NCBI RefSeq assembly: GCF_028640845.1
Contig: NC_080541.1
Span: forward strand, 9,700,435-9,764,434
Direction of reading: 5' to 3'
DNA length: 64,000 nucleotides
Origin: Ahaetulla prasina
Taxonomy: Eukaryota; Chordata; Lepidosauria; Squamata; Colubridae
In this document: in pieces, positions 44,957 through 55,269 of the stretch
Position numbering within the stretch: position 1 is the stretch's first letter
How the letters are laid out: each line of letters begins with the position of its first letter
The notes under the pieces: generated by a model
Databases searched by the model: none
Told to the model about the DNA's origin: nothing
What the model saw: the letters and a program-made list of their open reading frames with translations, nothing else
Position numbers and translations under genes: made by a program

Positions 44957-45100
44957 AATTGTATCCTCCATTGCTGCTTGTGGACCTCTCGTGGACCTTC
45001 TTCAGAAAACTTGGATGAAGCAAGGGAGTTGGGAGATCCTGTCTCTTTTGCTTCTTCTTCTTTGACAAGGAGCACGGAGGCTCTGGAAATTAAATGCTGC
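44957..45100 (+). other. COL22A1: Proximal 3' UTR with candidate poly(A) signal
   Basis: ATTAAA at 45089-45094 is followed by a T/G-rich stretch and is the nearest plausible poly(A) signal. A consensus AATAAA occurs much later at 46508-46513, beyond CR1 and LTR insertions, so a longer 3' UTR is possible. The true end cannot be fixed from sequence alone. Confidence 0.4.
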
Positions 45101-45559
45101 CGGACAGTCGGGTTTTTATGATGAAGAAATGATTATAATTCACGTTTATTTTATGCAGTGAGAAGTGATTTTTCTGGGAAGGTTTTCTTTTTCTTTCTTT
45201 TTTTAAGAATATTTTTTATATAAAGATTGAGGTTGAATTTTTCCCCCTTTTGTAGATGGTCTTCTAAAAAGTTCACGTGAAACAGGAAAAAAAAAAGGAA
45301 AAGGTGGGTAAGTAGATGCAAGGGGCCTTTGTTGAGAGACATTTGGATGTCTGTTTGCTAGCTTAGTCACCATTCACATCTGGAGATGCTGTAATATTGG
45401 CTATCAAGGCTTTGTCCTATAAGTGTTCCATAGAAATTTAGATGTAGCAATCTCAATCTTTTAAGAGCATCAGGACAGAGGGAAGAGGACAATTTGCACG
45501 TGTCTTTGCACACTCCTTAGGAATCTATGGTATTTGGCTCACCATGGTTGAGCACTAAC

Positions 45560-46155
45560 CTCTCTGTAAAAATTTCCTGGCATGAGAACAATTAATCATT
45601 GGGATGGGTTGTCTTCCAGAAGTTGTGGCTTCTCTATCACTGGAGGTTTTTAAAAAAGAGATTGGACAGCTATTTGTCCAGAATGATATAGGATGTCAGA
45701 GTTTCTTGCAAAAATCCAATCCAGAAACACACATAGATAACTGATTCAGCAGGATTCATTAACTTCTCTTTATATACATAATAACTGATGAAGTAAATTT
45801 TACAATACCAATAGCAGAGCTCTTTCAACGGGGTTGAAGTTACAGGCAAAACACACAGGCAGCGGTACAGTTAGTTTCATTTCAGCAGAGCAGACTAGTT
45901 TCAGTTTCTCTGCATAGACTCAGAAGCTGCAGACTAAGACGCGCCCTGGCTCCAGTCTGTCTCAGCTCCCAATTGGCTGACTTAGTTGCTACGACTAGTC
46001 ATTGGCTGACCTTGTTACCATGTCTCCATTCAGTCCCCATTGGCTGATCTATTCCAGTCCGTGAATATTCATACTCTGACATAGGGTATCCTGCTTGAGT
46101 AGGGAGTTAGACTAGAAGACCTCCAAGGTCCTTTCCATTGCTGTTATTCTATTAT
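45560..46155 (+). mobile_element. CR1 3' fragment split by an LTR
   Basis: aaatttcctggcatgagaac and gattggacagctatttgtcc precede the LTR; gtagggagttagactagaag and the CR1 end follow it. Confidence 0.8.
45694..46081 (-). mobile_element. Solo LTR with CCAAT array
   Basis: 388 bp, ends tgtcagag / ctctgaca, flanks TAGGA and TAGGG (4 of 5). On the minus strand three CCAAT boxes (reverse of attggctga) precede TATATAAAG, a compact U3 promoter. Confidence 0.82.
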
Positions 46156-46689
46156 TAGGAGAAAAATGAGGAGGAGGAGGAGGAAAGTCCTAGCAACAGT
46201 GTCAGACAGCAGCAAAAACTTTCTGTAATCCTAAGTACTTCTTTCTAATTGCAATCAAAGACCTTCACCAAATCCATTTTTTTTATCAACAGAACTGTTG
46301 ATTTTGCCATTATTTGCTTGTTCAGTAAAATGCATCTGTGAAAATTCATTTTTCATCACTTTTTTTTAAAAAAATTCTTTGACCTAATTCCCAGTAGGGT
46401 AGGCGATCCTTTAGCAGTGCAACAGTGGGTTATGCCTGCTCTTAAGCGTACTTTTAGTATTTGATCTCTTATAAATATTATAAATACGACCAGCCATGCA
46501 CCTTCAAAATAAATTTCTGGGAAACTGTGAAAATAATTATTCTACCACCATAATCTTTTCCCAAAGATTATTTAGCTAAGCTTATAACTGTCTTCTGTGG
46601 CTGCTTAGCAGCAGTTCCCTAATGAAACGAAGCAGCAAATGCAAGAGAGTAGCTCAGAATTGAACGGTGAAGTCCATAGTGCTCTCTGA

Positions 46690-46870
46690 GCTTGGTTGCC
46701 CCAAAGGTGCCTTTTCAGGTGGCAATTGGAATTGGTTTTTTTTTCTTTTGAAGATGTTTCACTTCTCATCCAAGAAGCTTCTTCAGCTCTGGCAAAATTG
46801 GGAGGAATGGAAGGATTTGGGATAACCATGACCTGGGTGATTGAGAATCTCTACAGACTCTGAATTTGGC
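46690..46870 (-). mobile_element. Penelope-like pLTR fragment
   Basis: ccccaaaggtgccttttcag, ggcaattgga and gaagatgtttcacttctcat match the 14230 copy in reverse. It ends near the LTR at 46887. Confidence 0.65.
46753..46786 (-). ncRNA. Hammerhead-like motif, nearly intact
   Basis: CTGAAGA, one base, stem GCTTCT/AGAAGT (one wobble), GAAA, then CATC where the full motif has CGTC. The single change looks like CpG decay and breaks the short stem III. Confidence 0.5.
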
Positions 46871-46886
46871 TGTTTTCTTGCAGATC

Positions 46887-47450
46887 TGTTGTGACCCAGG
46901 CCCAAGTAGGTAGTAATCAACTTAGTCCATGAAAAAACAAACTTTATTCAAACAGCTGGAATTACTTCATTCCCAGTGTCGTTCAACTCAAAGTAAAACA
47001 AATGTCTCCCAAACATAAATTCCTCAGTTATCTCACAAACCTTAGTCCAATTAGGCAAACTGCCAAAGGCCCTTCCTGGCAAACGTCTAGAAGCCACAAA
47101 AACAAAGAAGTACACAAAGCAGAAGATGGAGCAGAAGATGCAGCTACAATGTTGTTTTCTGGCAAGCTGAAACACGGGTGCTGGTCTGTTTTAAGCCTTA
47201 TGGGAGGGTCCAATCATCTCTTGGCCCTATACTCCCGAGTTGTCCTCTCTGCTTGAGCTGCTCTTGCCTTTTTGCAGCTCTTCTCATGCGTGCATTAGCA
47301 ACAGGCTCCTCCTGTTCCTCTGCCTCACTACTATCAGTCTCTGGAGGCTCTGGAGTCCGCACCTCACTTCCCGATGGCCCTGGCCTCACCTCAGCCTCAT
47401 CAATGTCTGACTCTGTTGCCAGCTTTGTAGGCTGCTGACAGACCACAACA
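46887..47450 (-). mobile_element. Solo LTR, TGTTGTG superfamily, undisturbed copy
   Basis: 564 bp, flanks AGATC and AGATG (4 of 5). The minus strand encodes [23 protein letters not shown] residues (with a Thr variant) and ARMRRAAKRQEQLKQRGQ, and has a TTTGAATAAAG poly(A) signal. It serves as the reference for the nested copy at 43413. Confidence 0.92.
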
Positions 47451-47590
47451 AGATGTTTCATGATCCAACTAGGTAATATCATTAGTGCACAGCACAATAC
47501 AGTACACTGACGATGTTACCTAGTTGGGTCATGAAATGTCTCCAAGGACACAACCCAGCTCAGAGAGCATCACGGACCCTGCAACTTAAG
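47451..47590. mobile_element. Penelope-like palindromic pair, third type
   Basis: Two inverted 34-nt motifs lie at 47452-47485 (minus) and 47507-47540 (plus), 21 nt apart. They are followed by caacccagctcagagagcat, a typical downstream block. Confidence 0.6.
47507..47540 (+). ncRNA. Hammerhead-like motif with partly decayed stem
   Basis: CTGACGA, one base, stem GTTACC/GGTCAT (one mismatch, one wobble), loop TAGTTG, GAAA, then TGTC. The partner on the minus strand has CTAATGA and CATC, so both have lost key bases. Confidence 0.45.
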
Positions 47591-47596
47591 AAACAT

Positions 47597-47858
47597 TGTT
47601 TTTTACATTTATATCCCGCCCTTCTCCGAAGACTCAGGGCGGCTTACACTATGTTAAGCAATAGTCTTCATCCATTTGTATATTATATACAAAGTCAACT
47701 TTTATTGCCCCCAAAAATCTGGGTCCTCATTTTACCTACCTTGTAAAGGATGGAAGGCTGAGTCAACCTTGGGCCTGGTGGGACTTGAACCTGCAGTAAT
47801 TGCAAGCAGCTGTGTTAATAACAGACTGCATTAATCTGTTGAGCCACCAGAGGCCCTT
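47597..47858 (-). mobile_element. tRNA-derived SINE with L2-like tail
   Basis: Same family as 31606. The tail at the left contains atcccgcccttctccgaaga; the tRNA-like head at the right contains gggacttgaacctgcag and ctgttgagccacc. Confidence 0.75.
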
Positions 47859-47859
47859 T

Positions 47860-48600
47860 CTCAGCCCTAGCATCCTTTCTTCCTACAAGAAAGATAGCAA
47901 AGTTTGAACTAGGATCTTATGGATGCAGAGAAATTGTTTTCAGTTTGGGTTCTCGCAGGGCATGAATTGTATCTTTGAATACACAATGCCATGAAAAAGA
48001 CGTGTGCTTTTGTGCTCAAGATCATCGTGCATGTGTGTGTATACACAGAGAAGGTCGTCTGGTTCCTTTGTAAAATGATCTAATTTTAAGTTTGTGCTCC
48101 GAAGCATGAAATGTATATAGGATCCGGCCAATTATTCATCAGTTATTTGGAGGCACGAGGGAAATTATTGCACATAAAGAAACAAAGTTCTACTATTTCA
48201 AATCTGGTTCTTGGATTACCCTGTTTAAAAATGCTTCAATGAGTACTTAGTGCCACAGCCAAATGTTATTTATGTGTTTTAAAAGGTGCTATCTTTAATG
48301 TGGATTCCATGGCATCAGCAAGAATTCTCTCTTTATCTTGCGTGCATGTGCATAAAATGTGTCTAAATTGTGTTTATAGCAGATGGGCTATTCTCCAAGT
48401 AATTATGATGCTTGCTTTGCTTTGTTTCTAGAAGATAAAGCATAGATATTTTTTTTCCTGGCAAAGAAATATGCTTGCCAAATTATTTAAAAGGGAAATA
48501 GTTTTTTTTTCTGTTTCAAATTGGATTGAATCATTTTTTTTCTTTCTGTATGGCAAGATTTGGTTGATACTGAGTGAGGCTGATGTGTGTGTTTTGGTGT
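47860..48600. other. No recognised feature
   Basis: AT-rich intergenic sequence downstream of the collagen gene. Nothing recognised. Confidence 0.4.
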
Positions 48601-48610
48601 GTGTGTGTGT

Positions 48611-49200
48611 GTTAAATTTATATTTACTGACAAAGAAATAAAAGGAGACTAGTATAGATCTATTTTAAGCTATTTAGTTCTTATCAGCTAACCATACCCT
48701 TCTGGGATTTGAACTCTAACCCTTTTGCCTTTCAGCCCCAAATATAAATTTTATATAAATATAAATTTAACACAAAATAGTTTGCTGTCAAAGCCTGTGA
48801 GGGCTCCTCGATTGGGGCTGAAAGTATGCTCCCTCCCATATTTAGGTAGACCAGGTTAATTCGATAGGAAAAAAAAAACCCACTTAATCTTTCCCCTGGT
48901 ACAGCTGACAAAGCGAGGAGAAGAACCTGTGGCTTAGAGGTTAATAGATCTGCCCAATATGCAAGCAAGCCCAGGTTCAAATCCCAGAAGGGTATGGTTA
49001 GCTGATGAGAACTAAATAGCTTGACATAGATCTATACTAGTCTCCCTTTATTTCTTTGTCAGTAAATATAAATTTAACACAAAATAGTTTGTCGTCAAAG
49101 CGACTGCCTATGAGGGCTCCTGGATTGGGGCTGAAAGGCGAAAGGAAAGCAGTTCCCTCCCATATTTGGGTAGACCAAGTTGCTGGTCTAAGAAAAAAAA
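48611..49200. repeat. Inverted pair of tRNA-derived SINEs
   Basis: 48620-48715 (reverse) and about 48968-49070 (forward) are inverted copies sharing ctgggatttgaac / gttcaaatcccag and ctagtatagatct / agatctatactag. A second block (aatttaacacaaaatagttt to ccctcccatattt) is directly repeated at 48766-48842 and 49071-49165. The head ggcttagaggttaatagatc with ggttcaaatcc gives tRNA-like A and B boxes. Confidence 0.65.
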
Positions 49201-49204
49201 CCTA

Positions 49205-49615
49205 CTCGCCTTAAGATGTTAGTGGTTGGAAGTGGGGTTATTGTCGTTCCTAACAAGGCTCTTAATCTGGAAATGTAGATGTATAACAAAAGGTTGCTTT
49301 GTGGTCAGCATGTAGAAAAAAACTCAAACCAAAACATATATGGTGTGACCTCTTTCCCAGTCCATTTTGACTGTTTTCCGGTTGAACATTAAGAGTTTGG
49401 GATGCTAATCAAAGGCTAATCAAACTGCAAAATTGATTTAGATATTTGGAGTTTTAACGTAAGAATCCCATTGAATGTAGAGTTGCAAAATTAGGCAGTC
49501 CAGACTATGAGGAAGCGAGAAATAACACCGACTAGGGAGGTTAATTTGGTTTGGTTTAATTTTGTCTAACAATGTATGGTCATAGACCAAATAATGCAAA
49601 GAAAATATGTGCCTT
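49205..49615. other. No recognised feature
   Basis: Nothing recognised. Confidence 0.4.
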
Positions 49616-49621
49616 CCAGTT

Positions 49622-49808
49622 AGAAGGAAGGAAGAAAGGAAGGAGGGAGGGAGGGAGGGAGGGAGGTAGGTAAGTAGGTAGGTGTTTGAATGAAGGAAGG
49701 TGTTAAGGAAGGAAAGAAGAAGGAAGGAAGGAAGGAAGGAAGGAAGGAAGGAAGGAAGGAAGGAAGGAAGGAAGGAAGGAAGAAAGGAAGGAAGGAAGGA
49801 AGGAAGGA
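49622..49808. repeat. (GGAA/GGGA)n microsatellite
   Basis: Purine-rich tetranucleotide array with short interruptions. The frames across it are artefacts. Confidence 0.95.
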
Positions 49809-49809
49809 T

Positions 49810-50385
49810 ACCTACACTTAGAGACACACATAGTAGTTATGGACATTTGCATTTCTGTGTATATAAAATGAAACACATTTCCTTCTGAAAAGAGATCTTT
49901 TTTTCAAGAACAAAGTGTTTATCTTGCTGGGTTATAAGTCTAAGAGACCTACAGTGAATCATCTTGAGAAGTTACGCAACCCATAAATGAGATGTGGATT
50001 GATATAATCCAGACATCCAGCAATATTGGATAGTACTTGATCCAGCTCCTACATCAAACTTGACATTCCCAAATTTGACCTCTTACAAATATGGACTTCA
50101 GCTTTCAACATTTCAAAAAGTGACTGGGGAATGTTGAATGTTAAATATTACACACAGACTAGGGAATGGAGCTATTTGCTCTTACTATAGAGGACAGGAT
50201 GAGAACCAGTGAGTTAAGGTTATTGAGAAAGTCCTGCATAGAGGAATTAATTCTACAGTGCAGATGGCAGCCAGTGGAACAGGTGTATCATGACATGTTG
50301 TGTTCTTCTTCATTAAGGTATTCGGGCAGAGACCGAATGGTCCTCTGTTAGAGATGCTTGTATGGATCTTTCACTAAGCAAGGGT
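49810..50385. other. No recognised feature
   Basis: A small frame at 50166-50351 has no recognisable motif. Confidence 0.4.
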
Positions 50386-50414
50386 ATTGGACTCTATGAT
50401 CCTTAAGATCCTTT

Positions 50415-51960
50415 TCAGTTCTAAAAATCCTGGAACACCGGGGAACTACCAGAGGACTGGAAAAAAACTGATGAGGTTCCCATCTTCAAAAAAGGAAAAC
50501 AAAAAACAAAAACCAGACCCAGGAAACTACAGACCAATCAGCCTAACATCAATACCTGGGAAGATACTGGAAAAGATAATTAAAAATAAACAGATCTGCC
50601 AACATCTAGAAACAAGTAAAGTAATAACTAGCAGCCAGCACAGGCTTGTTAAAAACAGATCATGCCAAACAAATCCTATTTCATTCTTCAACACATTGAC
50701 TAAATTACTAGTCCAGCGAAATACTGTGAACATAATATATTTAGACTTCAGCAAGGCATTCAACAAAGTAGACCACAACCGACTTCTTTGTAAGCTAGAA
50801 AAAGGTGGGATAGATAGCATCACCACCAGATGGATTCGCAACTGGCTGACAAACCGTACTCAACGAGTACTCCATAATGGGTCTAAGTCTACATGGAGGG
50901 AAGTAAGCAGTGGGGTACCACAAGGTTCTTTCTTAGGCCCAGTACTCTTTAATATCTTTATAAACGACTTAGATGAGAGAATAGAAGGGGAACTCACCAA
51001 ATTTGCAGATGATACTAAGCTGGCAGGAATAGCTAACTCCCTAGAAGATAGGCTCAAGATCCAGATGGATCTTGACAAACTTGAACACTGCGCCCTATCT
51101 ATCAAAATGAAATTCAGTGTAGAGAAAAGTAAAGTCTTGAAATTAGGCAAGAAAAATTAAAAGTATAGACTGGATGAAACCAGGCTTAATAGCAGTAACT
51201 GTGAGAGGGATCTTGGAGTCTTAGTGGACAACCAATTAAATATGAACGAGCTGTGTGCAGCAGCAGCCAAAAAAGCCAATGCAATCCTAAATTGCATTAA
51301 CAGAAGGATACAATCAAGATCAAGTGAGGTACTAATACCACTCTATAAAGCTTTAGTAAGACCACATCTAGAATACTGCATCCAGTTTTGGTCGCCACAT
51401 TATAAAAAAGATGTTGAGACTCTGAAGGCCGGAAAAGGAATAATGGATGGAAACTGACCAAGGAGAAATTCAACCCTGAAATAAGGAGGAATTTTCTGAC
51501 AGTGAGATCAACCAACCAATGGAACAGGAGCTGCCTTCAGAAGTTGTGGGAGCTTCATCACTGGACGCTTTCACGAAGAGATTGGACTGCCATTTGTCAA
51601 AAAAGATGTAGGGTCTCCTGATTTTTTTTTTGTTTACATTTATACCCCGCCCTTCTCCGAAGACTCAGGGCGGCTTACAGTGTATAAGGCAATAGTCTCA
51701 TTCTATTTGTATATTTTTACAAAGTCAACTTATTGCCCCCCCAACAATCTGGGTCCTCATTTTACCTACCTTATAAAGGATGGAAGGCTGAGTCAGCCTT
51801 GGGCCGGGCTCGAACCTGCAGTAATTGCAGGCTTTGTGTTCTTAATAACAGGCATTACCAGCCTGCGCTATTCACCGGCCCTTGTTGATTGAGGGGGGGG
51901 GGGTTTAGACTAGATGACCTATAAGGTCCCGTCCAACTCTGTTAATCTGTAATCTATTAT
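50415..51960 (+). mobile_element. CR1 LINE with RT domain
   Basis: The longest CR1 copy here. DPGNYRPISLTSIPGKILEK begins the RT, IIYLDFSKAFNKVDHNRLLC holds catalytic Asp, EVSSGVPQGSFLGPVLFNIF is the next block and KFADDTKLAGI the catalytic ADD. Then come LNCINRRIQSRSSEVLIPLY and the 3' UTR. There is an internal deletion near 51425 and a SINE insertion at about 51625-51895. Confidence 0.9.
51625..51895 (-). mobile_element. tRNA-derived SINE with L2-like tail, nested in CR1
   Basis: Same family as 31606 and 47597: tttataccccgcccttctcc at the tail, ggctcgaacctgcagtaatt near the head. Confidence 0.75.
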
Positions 51961-52005
51961 TCTGTCATTGCAGGTTGCCAAAATGGGGAACCCTTGTTCT
52001 CCTGT

Positions 52006-52402
52006 AGAGGTAGTCCTCAACTTACAACAATTTGTTTATTGACCGTTCAAAATTACAAAGGCTCTGAAAACAGTGACTTATGGCCATTTTTCACACTTAC
52101 GACTGTTGCAGAATCCCCATGGTGATGTGATCAAAATTCCGATGCTTGGCAACTGACTCATATTTATGACGGTTGCAGTGTCCCTGGGTCATATGATCAC
52201 TTTTTGCAACCTTCTGGCAAGTAAAATCAACGGGGAAGCTAGATTCACTTAACAACCGTGTTGCTAATTTAACTGCAATGATTTGCAATGAGTGGCAAAA
52301 AAAAAATGTTGTAGAAGAGGGCAAAGCTCACTTAATATAACTGCCTCACTTAGCAACAGAACCTTTGGGCTCAAAGATGGTCGTAAGTTGAGGACTACCT
52401 GT
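52006..52402. mobile_element. MITE, GTAGTCCTTGACTTACAACC family
   Basis: Complete-looking copy from gaggtagtcctcaacttac to gtaagttgaggactacctg, inverted ends. Confidence 0.82.
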
Positions 52403-52990
52403 GCATGATTTCCTCCCATCTCTGAAGTCAGAGTTAAGCCAGTCTGTAGCTATTCAATGCATCCACGCATCCCTTTTGATCTCTTTTCAGAATTTATAAA
52501 ACCACACCTTTTAAAATAGTTTTATTACTTTAATTATTTTATCTGGACTCTCTTTGAATGTATCCAAATCATGGAGTGATCACGAGTTGGTGGCATGTGA
52601 AATCAGCAAGTAGACACGTTCATAACTATGAAAGCACATAATTGTGCCACTAAAAATACCTGGGGGTCCAGGAGCCAGGTGTGCTCTCCATAAAATTTAA
52701 TTAAGCATAAATTTAGGTTACATTAATTTTTTTTTCCCGGCATCTGACCCTGCCAAGCTACTTCTCCTGGCTACAAGCATTTGCGGAAATGTGTTCCCCA
52801 GCATGCCACCAAAACCCAAATATACTTGTGGGCTCCCTGCCCATTGAACATCTCTGTGTTATATGCAGAGAATAAGATATACCTACTATCTCTACCAACA
52901 AGATGGCATCGCTTTCTTGAGAAGTAAGAGGATTTTTTTTTTTACAGAGTCAAGTTATTTCCTTAAGAACATCCAAGAACTTCAACGAAT
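52403..52990. other. No recognised feature
   Basis: Nothing recognised. Confidence 0.4.
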
Positions 52991-52999
52991 CATCCAGAT

Positions 53000-53063
53000 C
53001 AGGGGTCTCCAACCTTGGCAACTTTAAGACTTGTCTTAAAGTTGCCAAGGTTGGAGACCCCTG
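53000..53063. mobile_element. hAT-like MITE, GGGGTCTCCAA family, minimal
   Basis: Only 64 bp: two inverted arms with almost no spacer. 8-bp flanks ATCCAGAT and ATCCAAAG match at 6 of 8. Confidence 0.82.
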
Positions 53064-53562
53064 ATCCAAAGTATTAGTAAAAATGAAGATGAGATGGAGA
53101 AGAAGGTTGATTCTCTTAAACCCTGTACCCACATTAAATTAATCACAGTAATGTACTAGCTACAGTGGAGGAAGGTGGGGTTAGTAGAGATATCTGTGGC
53201 AATTGCTGAGCATTATGCTATGATATGTCTTAAGAGAAAATCTATGTGGTGACTAAGAGTTAACACCAACTTGATGACATATAATTAACCAATGCCGTCT
53301 ATGTAGGGATATTACGGACTTTCCACCCTTCATACTACTAGCATGTAGCCTGTTTCTCTTCCTATCAGCCTTTTAATATTCCCACGAGAGTTGGGAAATT
53401 CTCCTCAAAGTAGATTTACTGGTCCTTCTTGGTCAGTAAACTCAAAGCCCTCTAGATATTCGACTTTCGGTTCCCAATCATTGGTCCCAGGTCTACTGTC
53501 TGAGACTGATGAGAGTTAGAGACCAAAATATCTGCAAGACGTCAAGTTGACTACTTATCTTG

Positions 53563-53662
53563 TTTCCTCAAAAATAAGACCCAACCGGAAAATAAGTCCT
53601 AATGCATCTTTTGGAGCAAAAATTAATATAACACCAGGTCTTATTTTTGAAGAAACATGGTA
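53563..53662. mobile_element. Short MITE with AAAATAAGACC ends
   Basis: Inverted ends tttcctcaaaaataagaccc and ggtcttatttttgaagaaac, with aaaataagtccta repeats inside. Confidence 0.6.
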
Positions 53663-53753
53663 GTTGATGTTCTCTATGATTTCATGTGCCTCACATCCTT
53701 TTCTCTGGAGATACTGCAGAACTGAAACCCGATTTCTTGATTGAAGAAAGCAT

Positions 53754-54047
53754 CAGGGGTGAAATCCAGCAGGTTCTGGAGAACCAGTAGCAGAAATTTT
53801 GAGTAGTTTGGAGAACTGGCAAATACCACCTCTGGCTGGCCCCAGAGTGGGGTGGGAATGGAGATTTTGCAATATCCTTCCCCTGGAGTGGGGTGGGAAT
53901 GGAGATTTTGCAATATCCTTCCCCCAGGAGTGGGGTGGGAATGGGGATTTTGCAGTATCCTTCCCCTGCCACACCCAACAACCTACTCCACGCCCAACAA
54001 GCCACGTCCATAGAACCGGTAATAAAAGAAATTGGATTTCACCACTG
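53754..54047. mobile_element. hAT-like MITE, GGTGAAATCC family
   Basis: 294 bp, ends caggggtgaaatcc / ggatttcaccactg, perfect 8-bp TSD GAAAGCAT (53746-53753 and 54048-54055). Confidence 0.93.
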
Positions 54048-54055
54048 GAAAGCAT

Positions 54056-54840
54056 GTATTTTTTTCCCAGTATATTATTTCATACATATTTTTTTTTAAA
54101 AAAGTGATCTATATAGACTTTCACTTTACTGCACACATGAATACAATTGTAGTGGAAGAATTAGCAAGAAAATGACAAAATCCGTTTCCTAATTTAATCC
54201 CAATTTAGTTAAAACTTTAGTGGTCCACTATCCCAAATAAATTTAGTAAGTACTATTTTCATAGTTTTCCCAAGGAAAACTATGTGGAATATTCATGAAT
54301 TCATAAACAGTCCAACTCAATTTGAAAGAAATTTCACTTTATTTTTTTAAATAAAATAGCGCTCCAAAACATGATTGAAAATGAGAGACACAATGAGATG
54401 CAAAGCAGTACAAAGAACTCAATATTGGGGGAGATTATTTAAGCTACATCAAAAAAACAAAATCAGTAAAATGTTTGACACAAAAAATATTTTATGATTT
54501 GGGAAAGGGGGTAATATCTCTTCAGGAGATAGATAATAATAATGAGATTTTCAAAAGCATAAAAGAAAACCTATACTTGTTTATATTACTACTTTGCCTT
54601 TGTTATGTTTTGCTGTTGCTGTCATTTGTTTTGGTCTGTAATAGGTTTGTAATTTAGTAAAAAAAAAAAAGGTAAAAAAAGTCACTTCTACTCCGAAAAA
54701 TGTTTTAAGAATAAATAATGTATGTGACTATATTCTAGCAGCCCAATGAATTGCTTTAGCTAAAACAGAATCACAATTCGAGTTTGTGAATATGGAACAA
54801 TTATATATATGGGATTTTTTTTTCCTTTTTACAATCCTGT
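54056..54840. other. No recognised feature
   Basis: Very AT-rich. A 60-codon hydrophobic frame at 54475-54657 has no support. Confidence 0.4.
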
Positions 54841-54844
54841 AATG

Positions 54845-55045
54845 GGTGCAGTCTGGGTGACTAAATGGAGTTGATCATCTATTGGCCGGATGCCCTTCCT
54901 GACACCTATGTGGAGTTTGCAGCAGATATTTTCTCTTTGTGCCTGAATAGAGAAATGTCTGTCGGTGCCTAGGATTGAATTCTCAGCCTTCTGAATGAGA
55001 GGCGAGCATCTTCACCTCTAGTCCACCAGTAATTCTGCAGGAATG
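54845..55045 (-). mobile_element. tRNA-like SINE fragment
   Basis: aggattgaattctcagcctt and gcatcttcacctctagtcca resemble a reversed B box and A box region. Family not identified. Confidence 0.35.
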
Positions 55046-55269
55046 ACTTTGATAGACGGTGAGAATCAAGAACATTCAAGTCCAGTTTGGTGGGTAGAAA
55101 TGGGCTTGCCTGCTGACTTTCCATCAGAAGCTGTACTGAAGATTTTAAACATTAGCCATCCCATGTTTACTTGCTGTAGCTGAGCAACCTACATGTTCTG
55201 CATAAGCATTAGTAAATAAAGAAGGAAGGAAGAAGTGGACTCAGAACTTAGCACTGGGAGCAGGAGATG

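Noticed and set aside
49438..49827. Repetitive Pro-Ser-Phe-Leu frame
   Set aside because: It is a translation of the (GGAA)n array.
50387..51160. 257-codon frame as a host gene
   Set aside because: The motifs YLDFSKAFNKVDH, SSGVPQGSFLGP and FADDTKLAG identify a CR1 reverse transcriptase.
54475..54657. Hydrophobic 60-codon frame
   Set aside because: AT-rich sequence easily gives Leu/Phe/Tyr-rich frames; no other support.
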